Below are positions 10,071-21,089 of a stretch of 64,000 nucleotides of DNA, piece after piece. Numbering within the stretch: the stretch's first letter is position 1; each line of letters begins with the position of its first letter. Under the pieces are notes generated by a model, which had not been told where the DNA came from, searched no databases, and saw only the letters and a list, made by a program, of their open reading frames with translations. A program made the translations under genes and the position numbers. The stretch comes from Apostichopus japonicus (lineage: Eukaryota; Echinodermata; Holothuroidea; Aspidochirotida; Stichopodidae): contig NC_092576.1 in the NCBI RefSeq assembly GCF_037975245.1, positions 20,647,611 to 20,711,610 of the forward strand, written 5' to 3'.

Positions 10071-11292
10071 CTTTCAAGCATCATGTTAGCCCTAAAGGAG
10101 TATTCCAGAGATTGAGCATACTTTAAAGCATCATGTTAGGCTTGAAGGAGCATTCCATAGATTTATCATACTTTCAAGCATCATGTTAGCCCTAAAGGAG
10201 TATTCCAGAGATTGAGCATACTTTAAAGCATCATGTTAGGCTTGAAGGAGCATTCCAGAGATTGAGCATACTTTAAATCATCATGTTAGCCCTAAAGGAG
10301 TATTCCAGAGATTTAGCATACTTTCAAGCATCATGTTAGGCTTGAAGGAGCATTCCAGAGATTGAGCATACTTTAAAGCATCATGTTAGCCTTAAAGGAG
10401 CATTCCAGAGATGTAGCATACTTTAAAGCATCATGTTAACCTTAAAGGAGCATTCAATAGATTTAGCATACTTTAAAGCATCATGTTAGCCCTAAAGGAG
10501 TATTCCAGAGATTTAGCATACTTTCAAGCATCATGTTAGGCTTGAAGGAGCATTCCAGAGATTGAGCATACTTTAAAGCATCATGTTAGGCTTGAAGGAG
10601 CATTCCAGAGATTTAGCATACTTTAAATCATCATGTTACTCTTAAAGGAGCATTCCAGAGATTAAGCATACTTTCAAGCATCCTGTTAGCCTTAAAGGAG
10701 CATTCCAGAGATTAATCATACTTTAAAGCATCATGTAAGTCTTAAAGGAGCATTCCAGAGATTTATCATACTTTAAAGCATCATGTTAGCCTTAAAGGAG
10801 CATTCCAGAGATTTATGATACTTTAAAGCATCATGTTAGCCCTAAAGGAGCATTCCAATGATTAAGCATACTTTAAAGCATCATGTTAGCCTTAAAGGAG
10901 CATTCCAATGATTAAGCATACTTTCAAGCATCCTGTTAGCCTTAAAGGAGCATTCCAGAGATTAATCATACTTTAAAGCATCATGTAAGTCTTAAAGGAG
11001 CATTCCAGAGATTTATCATACTTTAAAGCATCATGTTAGCCTTAAAGGAGCATTCCAGAGATTTATGATACTTTAAAGCATCATGTTAGCCCTAAAGGAG
11101 CATTCCAATGATTAAGCATACTTTAAAGCATCATGTTAGCCTTAAAGGAGCATTCCAATGATTGAGCATACTTTAAAGCATCATGTTAGCCCCAAAGGAG
11201 CATTCCAGAGATTTGGCATACTTTACAGCATCATGTTAGACTTAAAGGTAGCATTCCGGGGTTTTAGCATACTTTAAAGCATCATGCTAGAC
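10071..11292. repeat. 50-bp satellite, right block (about 24 units)
   Basis: Head-to-tail 50-bp units, all in the same orientation as the left block at 5200. Common variants are ATTGAGCAT or ATTTATCAT and TTAGCCCT or TTAGGCTT. Between about 10680 and 11170 a five-unit group repeats with a 250-bp period: the rare TCCTGTTAGC form occurs at 10681 and 10931, each followed by the same order of variants. The last units (11220-11292) are degenerate. Confidence 0.95.
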
Positions 11293-14040
11293 TTTTAAAC
11301 TTGGAGGAGGATTCGGCTGTGGCATAGGAAAGGTTCGTGCTAAAGGGCTTGTGAGTCATTCCGGAAGTAAAGTTAATTCCGGGCAATCGGGAAGGGATTT
11401 TCCCCGTTTTTATGGCTAGTTAATGCTGGAAGGATTATATTACAAAGGCCTGCCGGGCAGCTCCCCAGTGAAGTGAATTTCCCCCTCCTCTGGCTGACAC
11501 TAGTTTGACCTTTGCATAGTCTTTTCTTACGCTTCCAGTCTCAACAATGATATTCTTGTCTTCTTTAATCCTACTCTATCCTCTATCATATACTAGTCTG
11601 GTTTATTTTAATTGTTTTGCAAACCTGCAGGGGATTTACGCTTCATTGGGCGCTGCGTTTGGCGCCGCATTGTGATATTGCGTAATTGCATTAACAGTTA
11701 ACTTTGCGCGTATTACAATGACACGTGTAAGAGTTATTTATCGCAAGCACAATATTTTATGGACCCTGTAAATGAATGGAGCTTAGAATAAACGGTATAC
11801 TATTGTGTGCCACGTACACTTCAATATCTTACAGTAATTTATAGACCTTAAATGTTACCCTTCGAATTTCCTTTCCGATAGTAAATACCTGCGTTTATTT
11901 CAATTAGCTTCCATGTACTTGTATTTACCTGACAGAAAAATGGTAAACTATACTGGAGTTGAATGGAATGGTTATTTACTCTCAAAATATGTATCATTTT
12001 GTAGAAACCACACAGTATTTATACTGACGCTGCGATTGGCGCAGTCTGGTCAGTCTCTTAGTTTGATCAATGACATTATATTAGGACAACGTTATGCTCC
12101 ATGTATTCTGATATTCTTACAAACTAGATACTGAACGGAAAAGGCTGTTCTTCATTCTCCCGAGAAATACTGTATGAAGGTGGCCTTGTGATCGTGATTT
12201 TGCGGTTCACCCAAGATTTAAATGATATAAAAAACTCAAATTGTCTGTTATTGACAATACTTATCGTATATTCTGCTTTATTATTGATATCAACACAATC
12301 AAGTATCTAAAATACGATCTGATTGTAATATACAGTGGGAAATAATTAAATATTTCTCTCTTGCTATAAAATGGAAACAATTGCCATAGCACTTGGGAAT
12401 AATAAACCTTTTCATGCATAACAGCCCTAATTAACAGTTATAGCTCTCACCGTCTATTGTGTTACTGCTGGGTTATTGAATTATTCTCATGTCGACCAAT
12501 GCTGCATAGAAAGTGCAGAATCTCACGACAGCTGCTGTGGTCACATGACCAGTTATTCTTTACAGTTAGTAGATTGGGTGTTAAAAACCTTGTTTTCCAT
12601 ATAATATTGTCATTATATTTGGCACCTGTGTATTATGTACATTCTGAATAAACGACATGTTATGTACAACAACAGTTTGAGAGATAGCAGTTAACGTGCA
12701 GTATATCAGAGTAAGTGTTTTATGTGTGTTTTTTTATTTATTATTACTTACGTTATTATTTGGGATAGTTTGTTATTAATTTATTTATCAAAAATATTTT
12801 TAAACATTTAAAAGAAATTTTCTGTATACTGATCGGCACCAAAATTAGTCTTTCTGTACAATGTATCTGAGGCATGACGCAGGCATGGTACTGATCTCTT
12901 AGGCTGATCTAACCCTGACCATAAACTACCTCTGAGCAGCACTCCAACTTACCTTTACTCCCGAAAGGAGGATTTTGTTATGATATATATAGTTGATACT
13001 TTTAAAGGACTTTTAAAATGGACATTGTACGTAATTTAAGGAACATGACTACCTTTACTGAATATCATGGATTAAATGTTTTAAATTCATTTAAGGAAGG
13101 AAGGTAAAGGCAGGTAATCCAAGGAATTTCACATCTCATCCAAGAGTTTAGGTATCTGATTTGTATGATGTAGTGATTATGGAGGCAAATGGATCATCGT
13201 ACGTGCACCAAATTTGAAGTACACAAGCCTTGAACTCAATGACCTCATGACATTTGCTGTTTTACGTTAATAAGTATGCATTAAACATTCATTCTAAAAC
13301 AATATTCTTTCTATAGTCATTGCTACACTTTCAACTATTTTGGCATGTTCCTAATAGCTAGACGACCTTTTTTTATATAACACTTAACATTTTCAGCAAT
13401 TTTGTTCGGCAGTCAACTTCAGCAACAGAAATATTGCTTGAAGTTTGCGACATATTTTCAGCCATTTAGGTATGCGCACAAATTTGTCCGAGTTTGACCT
13501 CCTTTGACAATGCCTCCATGCCCTCACCCCACTTCTCACCGCCCGTCCCCCACTCCTCACCGCTCATGAAGACGACTGTCCCCCACCCACCCACCCACCC
13601 CCAACACTCCTCACCGCCCGTGCGGACGACTGTCCCCCGCATCTGTGCACCATCGTGAGTCAGTACAAAATGCATATTTCAGGATACGGGTATTGTGCCT
13701 CATCTAAAATTGTTAGTCCCCTCTATAAATAGTTGGTTCCTATCCTTTTTTTCTTCTTCTTTTTCCTCCGTTTATTTCAACTATACATTAATATACAAAT
13801 ATACAAATAACGTATCCCATTCAAAAATAGCAAAAGTTAAATAACAATGAAATTGAGCAACACCATGCAGTATAATAACGACCAACGTGGCGGATAGAAA
13901 TCAAATTAGTATGATAAGAACAATTAGAAGAAAAACCACAAGAAGAATCCCAGACTTACTGAAATATTACAACGAATAACAGCAAAATATAACAATTGAG
14001 GATGCGGAAATTGCGAAAAATTAAATATTTGAGGTATTTA
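11293..14040. other. Non-coding stretch, nothing recognised
   Basis: ORFs at 11913-12134 and 12457-12651 match no family. A C-rich patch at 13500-13650 contains a short imperfect duplication (CTCACCGCCCGT ... GACGACTGTCCCC, twice) that creates a spurious minus-strand ORF. Confidence 0.4.
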
Positions 14041-14292
14041 TTAATGAGGAGAAAGCATCCTCCTCCTTGTTTGCGCCGGTTTGTGGCTGCACCCTATGGG
14101 AAGTCCCCCGGGGGACACGTGGCTGTGGTGCACTGTGGTGCCCCAGGAGAGATTGATTGAATTGTGCACACTTTGGTGTGTGGGTGTGACAAGTTACCAA
14201 TGACCAGGGGTTAATAATATTCATTGCGCCTTGAGCACCCTGTAGGGTGGATATGTACGCATTATAAATCTCTGTTATTATTATTATTATTA
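14041..14292 (+). mobile_element. SINE-like element with (ATT)n tail
   Basis: The 3' part reads TTGCGCCTTGAGCACC, then GGTGGATATGTACGC, then TATAAATCTCTG, then (TTA)n. GCGCCTTGAGCAC followed by a GCGCTATATAAAT-type segment and an ATT tail is the common 3' structure of many metazoan SINEs. I see no clear pol III A and B boxes in the 5' part and no target duplication, so the 5' limit is uncertain. Confidence 0.45.
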
Positions 14293-16982
14293 TCCTTGAG
14301 TTCCTCGAAATTAAATTTATTCTTATTATTCTTTTTGTTATGTCGAAAAATATAGTTCTCCACCTTTAATGCAAACGTGAGTTGGTTCCTATCCATTTCA
14401 GAATTCCTGGCTAACGGCTTACCAGGTGACTTTTGACGGTTTAACTTATTTTTACTGTTCTATAAGCTTTTAGAGTCTGATATCCCACACGTGTTCGAGT
14501 GTATCGGCCATTTTGTCAATTTGGTTTGTGTGTGTCATGGCCAAAATGTTGCTTGTTGGTTATTTGACCCTTGACCTCCGCCCTATAACGTCATATGTCT
14601 CTACGTCCCATGTACAGGCACATATATCTACCACGGTTAATAGATGTTCGTAAAACACTTTTCTAAGCGGTAATGCACACATACAAGCAGACAAGTTACG
14701 TCACCTGACCAAAACTTCAACCACATCATGATCAAATTCTTAGTGCCCATAGACTTCCAAACTATGAATATCCACAGTAACTGTTGCTATGGTAACCAAG
14801 AGAGCATCAATAGGCCATTAACATTACATGTGTGGTGGTTGGACAATAAAGGGCATAAACCTTCACCTCAAATATAAGTTCGACTCATTAAACAAACAGA
14901 AATCTCACCTCATGTATAGGAACATGATTACATTGCGATCAGTTTGGTAAATCTCGTCTATAGGCCAGTAAAGTTCAATTGAAGAGAGAATTTCAAAATT
15001 ATTAGGAATTTAAAATTTGAGATGAATCACCTTATAAAGATAAATGCATATTGCCGGGATGTTGTAAATGCAGAAGGGTTTGCCCTATACTTTGTGCGCA
15101 AGTGGATGAAAATGCTACCAAACTTACAGATTGAAGAGAAAAGACTGTTATTAATCTGTTTCTCTACTGCCAAGACCCTGTGTAGGTAAATATATGGAAC
15201 TTATAGGGCCCGGTCGTTTCGCACAGTTAACATTTCTAGAAGTCCCTGCATGCTAAGATCGGAACGTCAGGCTCTCTAACTTTTTTTTATATATAAACTT
15301 ACAAGTTGATCTAAAATATACGATAAACTTTTCCGCTAGTTGTCCAATAATATAGACGACGTTAAAAGCGGGCAAGATAGATGGTATGAGTTGATATCCA
15401 GGGAACTCGACAGAAGAAATATGAGATTGTCTTTATATTTAAGTTGCTTACTAATCTCATTGGAATCGTGTGGCCTCGACTTTGTCTTTCTGCTTCGCTA
15501 ATTGTCATCTGGTGAAAGAAGAGATGGGACGCATTGCATACATCCTTCCTGTCACACATGAACAACTGCTAGATATGACCAGGACATGGCTTTAATTGAC
15601 TCCCCCCTATTTACTGATTTGAAACTGTAGACATGGCAAACCTCCGAAATTATGTATACCTTTAACAACTATTCTTCGCGTGAAAACGAAGAGACAAAAT
15701 AATAAGGACAAAAAGGAAGAGCGCGGTCGGTAGTTGACAGATGGAGAAAAAGATAGGGTTATAATAAAAATTAAATGTTTGTAAGTGATCGCTACTAAAT
15801 CATATGTCAAGAGAAATTGAGTATCGTGAAATACTGTACGTCGTGAGTTACTCTGTGGCCGGCATTATTGCTTCTTGCGTCATCACCATCGTCCATATAT
15901 AATTGACATTAGGGTTAACTTGTCCGTATAGGTGGTTTCATTGTGTAAATGGTTCTATTTATTCATTTATTAAAAGATATTTCAATCGCTACCACAAGGA
16001 GCGCAACCACTTGTTTTGTATAGTGGAGTGGGTGAGATGTTATGTCGTCTAGGGAGGGGTCTAAGCAGAGGGGTTCTCTTACCCCCTAAGAAATTTCTCA
16101 AAAAAATGGACGGTGCTTAGATGCAAAATGGTTCTATGTTCAGTTTGCCAAGTTTGTAACAATTATTTTTCGACAGTATATGTTTATTGAAGACAGGCTA
16201 CATTTTACATGTTAATGCACTGTTTTTTAGAAGCTTTTTGAATATTCTCTCTGCCAGAGGAGTTGAGGATGAGCCCCCCCCCCCGAGTTTTTTGGGGGGA
16301 TGGGGGTTAAAAGTTGACAGACGCATACGTAGTTAAAACCCTGCTATATCCTCTGTCTCGCTTTGGAATTCCTGTCGCGGGGGGAGTGCACTGAATTTGG
16401 CTTAAAATGACCCGTACTACGGATGCGTCTGAGGGGAGGGATTTTCATTTCGGTAAGAGGGATGAAAATGCAACATGGTGTTATTATTTCCATCCCTTTA
16501 AATTTTATTATTGTAGTACAACTTTAAATCTTGTCAATGCTACGACTTTACGTAGGTGCAGTTTAATTGTCGAAAAGTTTTAGTGGAATTAATTAAAATT
16601 GAGGTTGTTTAGATGCAAATTAGGCTATATTTGAGGCTAAGGTTTGAAACAGTGTTAAGGTACTTTCAACTGGTTAGATTGTACCAAACAAACAAGTAAG
16701 TATACTCTGTTTGCTGGTAAGGGGAGGCGGAGGGGGTGGGGGGCTGTGCCCGCTTGATTTTATTTATGGAGGATGGTTGCGCCCTGCTCTTGCTTATCGG
16801 AGAGAAATGATTGGCAAAATATAGTATCCGCCAACTAACATTTTCCTAATTTATATAAATCGTTTGCTTCCTGATCGTGGTAGGGTGCACCGTCTATTTG
16901 ATAGTACTGAGACGGCACATCCCGGCAAGAAACATCGCCAGAGAAGACGGCCAAGCTTTCAAGGAAGCTAAAACTCAATATA
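14293..16982. other. Non-coding stretch with one DNA-transposon-like remnant
   Basis: No gene is recognised. At 16040-16150 the sequence GGGAGGGGTCTAAGCAGAGG followed by GATGCAAAATGGT resembles internal parts of the DNA transposons at 18136 and 44424, so a decayed relative probably lies here. G-rich tracts at 16274-16310 and 16725-16745 are similar to those elements. Confidence 0.35.
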
Positions 16983-19963
16983 GTAACAAACAACAAGTTT
17001 TATAGTTTTACCATCACTGGTGTTAATAATGATCTCAGAATACTCAAATGAAGTGAACTTTGTGGCGTTAACATGCTTCAAACAGATGTCTTTCCTGGTC
17101 ATAATTCCGACACCTTCTCCCCCCTTATTGGAACGTGGGATATGGTGTAAGCTAAACCCGTTGATTTTGATATTTCTATGACGTCATCAGAGGTAGATGT
17201 GAGCCAGGTTTTGGTGAAAAGAGATATGTATGTATGTATGTATATGTGATCTTCCCGCAAGCAGGAACTCGCGAAAGAAGCCATGGAGGCTTATAGACTC
17301 GCAAGCTGACCGAAGCCAATCTCAATATGTCAATTTCATGTTTTATAACATATTCAATTACCTGATCAGATTTGTTGCAGATAGACTGTTAGTTCCAAAT
17401 TAGAATGCGGAAGTAAGTTAGCCTTCTGATGGTTGGTGTAAAATGTTATCGATGAACGTAACTTGTTCTGCTGGTCAATATATTTCTGGCAGGTTAAGGA
17501 GTAAGCTCTGTGTGAGTCACTGATAGTGTTAGGGCTGTTAGCTCGTTTACATTTGATACAGCATGTAACTCCTATCGGTTTACACTTGTCACTTTCATGA
17601 GATTCACTGCATTTTGCACAGCATGGGTTAGATGGTGTATAAGACATTGACCTTTGAAGTGGCCGAAACGTTGGCAGATGTTACATCTTTTGACGAAAAA
17701 TCGATCGTAAACAATGCACTATATGATAGGCCAATATTTAGGCGGTTGCCACGATTATGAATAAGTTCACGTATTTCATTACTGACTGATCAATCAGCTT
17801 GGAAAACTTCAGGATTATTTTTGGTTGGCTTAATGTATAGAACTTTCAGATGCTCGTAAATAGCATTCTTAACGACAGAGTTTACATCATGATATAATTA
17901 ACAATAGATGTAAGAAGAGAATCATTGTCAAAGTCAGCAGTGAAGTCAACAATGCTGATAGAAAGGGTTTTCTCCTTAGACTTGAAAACACTGCAGTGTA
18001 TGCCTTGTCAGTTGGCTTTTCATAGCATCTTTGGCATGTTTGTCTGGGAAAAATAGAACCATACACTTTTAAGATTTTTGTAGGTGTTTTTGACCGGAAT
18101 AGAATTGTCAACCACTGTTTTCGGTAAGGTGTTAGCAGGGGCGTATCCAGGATTTTCCAATAGGGGGGGCGCCAGGCATGAATGATCGCCGTCCTGGGGG
18201 ATGGGTCTAAGGGGAGGGGTGTACAATTTTTGCTTTCAAAGAAGGGCTGAACTGCAAAATGGTGTCATATGCATGGGCGGCGATCCGTACTTCCGAGTGG
18301 GGGGGGGGTATGACCTTGTTGACTATCTAAGCGTAGCGCCACCATGAGTTGGCGCGAAGCGTACGAGAAAATTTTGGGATTAACAAACCCTCTAGATGGC
18401 CGGAAACGGCACTTCCCGAGGTTTCCAAGCGGCATATACCCAACTTTAAAATAGGGATGGCATGTCCGAAATATCTCATAATCAGGATCCAAAATACTTT
18501 TTTTTTTTAATTTCGGGTGTTATTTTGGGAAAATTGCCCCTGTCAATCTTGTTTCAGGCGCAACGTTAGAATGTTCGAGAGCTCTGTTATATTATTCGAT
18601 GAAGAAAATGGCCTCATGCAGGCTATTATAGGCCTATACACATGCAATACACAATTACACATAGTTACATTCCTAGGTACCGATTGCTAGGGCATCCAGG
18701 TGAAACGTGTATTAAGCATTACCCTGGTTACATGAGATTCTCAGCTGTTCGAGGGAACATGTACGTGTGTAGGCCTACTATAGGGCCTATATGAATACTA
18801 TGAGGGTGCATATATGTACTATATCAATACCGTGGGCGCAATAATACATTTTGTTGTTATAGGGCCAATGAAGCCTACAGTCAACTATTTTTGCTTTATA
18901 AAGACGCTTTATTTGAAAAGATCGCACTGCGTTTATGGTAGGCGAGAAATGAAGCTAAAAAAGAGCCGTACATTAACGAAGATGCATAAATGTAGGCATG
19001 AAAATATTCTTATCCCTGGCATTTGGTGGGGGGGGGGATATGGTGCATTACATCCCCTCCACCCATTTTCATGGGGGATATATCCCCCCTCCACCCAGGA
19101 TCGCCGCCCATGGCCATATGTGATCCATTTTTCGACCTTAATAATAAGCAACATTCCAGTAAATATGGACACAAAATGCACAATTTAGTATGGCTGGCAT
19201 GTCATTTAGTGTTTATAGTGATAATACAAACACAATTACCATCTATGTTTCTAAAACTATTATGCCGCCGAACTTCGCCAGAACCTTTTTTTGGCAAACA
19301 AAAAATAAAGCATACGGGAGGGGGGGGGGGGGTTGAGCGATCACCGACATCTCACATAAAGGTCGTCATCAATTTTTTTTTTTTTTTTTTTTTTGCTAAA
19401 CTTTTTTTTTTTTTGGTGACTGCCAATAGGGGGGCGCGCGCCTGTTGCGCCCCCCCTGGATACGCCCCTGGTTAGCATCAACAGACGAATCTCTCACAAT
19501 AAGGACTTGCTTTTCTTCGAACAAAGATCTTTTCATTTCGTGGACTTGACCCGGCTTAGACCAGCAATTGTACAGAGGCGGATTTTGTTCCAGTGGGGGT
19601 AATTCAAGAGAAATGACAGGATTTATATCATATTTAGTCGGGTTCCAGTGATGGTAATTCCTTAGGAGTGCTAACAATGATCGGTGGTATAACTACAGGA
19701 TTATCATTTCGCCTGACAGAAGCAGGATTAGATAGGAGATTCTTAATCGTTGTAATCTCTTTTGATAGTGCATCAAGCTTGAAGTCAATACCTGTAACCC
19801 GATCAGCGAGAATAGCATGTTCATCAACTTCTTTATGCGTTATACAGTGATCACAAATGAAGTAGAAGTTCGGGTAGTCTTTTTGAGGTTGCCTCCAGTG
19901 AGGCAAAGAAAGATGGCGTACACTTCTTACTAGCGTCATTGCAAACATAGGCATGCAATTCAT
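16983..19963 (-). pseudogene. Broken LINE: zinc-finger ORF1 and partial endonuclease, split by a DNA transposon
   Basis: On the minus strand the copy starts at 19963 with an ORF1 (FYFICDHC finger half, then a helix-like segment LDALSKEITTIKNLL). It is interrupted at 19470-18136 by a transposon and resumes with DANTLPKTVVDNSIPV. Removing the insert and one 5-bp duplication rejoins this frame exactly. Frameshifts and stops follow. Near 17600-17480 are two zinc knuckles (CCAKCSESHESDKC and CCIKCKR...). Then comes an endonuclease fragment with NKSDQVIEYVIKHEIDIL, TKTWLTSTSDDV and, after a frameshift, GVGIMTRKDI and FEYSEIIIN, ending about 16983. About 75 bp of foreign sequence with GTAT repeats splits the endonuclease. 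No RT remains. Clade is uncertain (L2/CR1/I-type). Confidence 0.75.
18136..19470. mobile_element. Non-autonomous DNA transposon, TIR CAGGGGCGTATCCAGG, 5-bp target duplication
   Basis: The element is 1,335 bp with perfect 16-bp terminal inverted repeats and GTTAG on both sides (18131-18135, 19471-19475). The next two bases also match, so up to 7 bp is possible. Its insertion into the LINE ORF1 is confirmed because the host frame rejoins on removal. It encodes no transposase. It holds the hairpin module at 18322-18364 with GATGGCCGGAAACGGCACTT just after, G/C-rich subterminal tracts, and poly-T runs near 19372-19415. Superfamily is unresolved: hAT-like by TIR, but the duplication is shorter than the usual 8 bp. 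Confidence 0.85.
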
Positions 19964-20456
19964 TTATGCAATTAAAACATGACAGTCACTTGCACTGATT
20001 GGAGCCACGTGATAAGCAAGTTCCATTTTTTGTCGACATATTGAGAAACAAACATAGAACAAATATCACAGTATAGACAGTTATAAGCATATGCACTGGT
20101 GCATGGCCAACTATAGACACGCCATGCTCGGGCTTACTACAAGCATAAGCCTAGGCTATTACAGTACACAGATATACTCTTAGGATACTATTTTCATGAT
20201 AGGTACTCACAAGTCAATTGAAATGGTGTGATTATTATTATTATTATTAATAATAATATTATTATATTAATTTTATTAATATTGTTATTATCATTATTAT
20301 TGTTAACATTATTATTATTAATATTATTGCTATTATTATTATTATTGTTATTGTTGTTGTTGTTATTATAACTGTTGTTGTTATTATTATCCCTATCAGT
20401 ATTATTATTGTTGTTTTTATTATTATTATTATTATCATTATTATTATTGTAAATAC

Positions 20457-20495
<39 letters not shown>

Positions 20496-21089
20496 CATTA
20501 TTATTATTGTAAATACTATTATTATTATTATTATTATTATTATCATTATTTTTATTGTTGTTATTGTTATTATTATTATTATTATTTTTATTCAATTTAT
20601 TGATATCTTTCGTTTCAAATGAACAATCAATTTCAAACTTTCATTCGAATATGCTACAAATTATATCAACGATTACATTTACGACATAAAAAAAAATAAC
20701 ATTTATTCTCAAAAACAATATAAAGAATCAAACAGAACAAATGGAAAAGAAATTCGCATATCCCAAAATAAATAAATAAATAAATAAATAAACATCTTCT
20801 TTGTTTTTGAGAAAGTAATTGATAAATTCAGTTATTTAACATGTCATTTAAGAGTGTACTGCGGCATTTCTTATTGCTTTGTTAAGTATGTAATATTCTA
20901 CCTGTAAATAATATTTTGAGTTTGTAGTAAAATACAATAGCAATTGGCAGCTTATCATATAATTTACAACTGAAAACACAATACTATGCAAATAATAGCT
21001 TGCAAGTTGATCGAATGTTTAGCTTCGTCGAAATAAACAAACTTAACGTGATCATAGTTAATATCAAAGTTACTTTTCAGGCAGAGATT
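19964..21089. repeat. Non-coding stretch with (ATT)n microsatellite at 20230-20597
   Basis: A complex ATT/TTG/ATC trinucleotide repeat of about 370 bp dominates. It creates Asn-only and Ile-only ORFs that are artefacts. A short (AATA)n run lies at 20768-20793. The rest shows nothing recognisable. Confidence 0.85.

Noticed and set aside
13466-13675. Gly/Trp-rich 69-aa minus ORF
   Set aside because: Product of a C-rich low-complexity patch with an internal duplication.
20194-20595. Asn-rich and Ile-rich ORFs
   Set aside because: Translations of an (ATT)n trinucleotide repeat.
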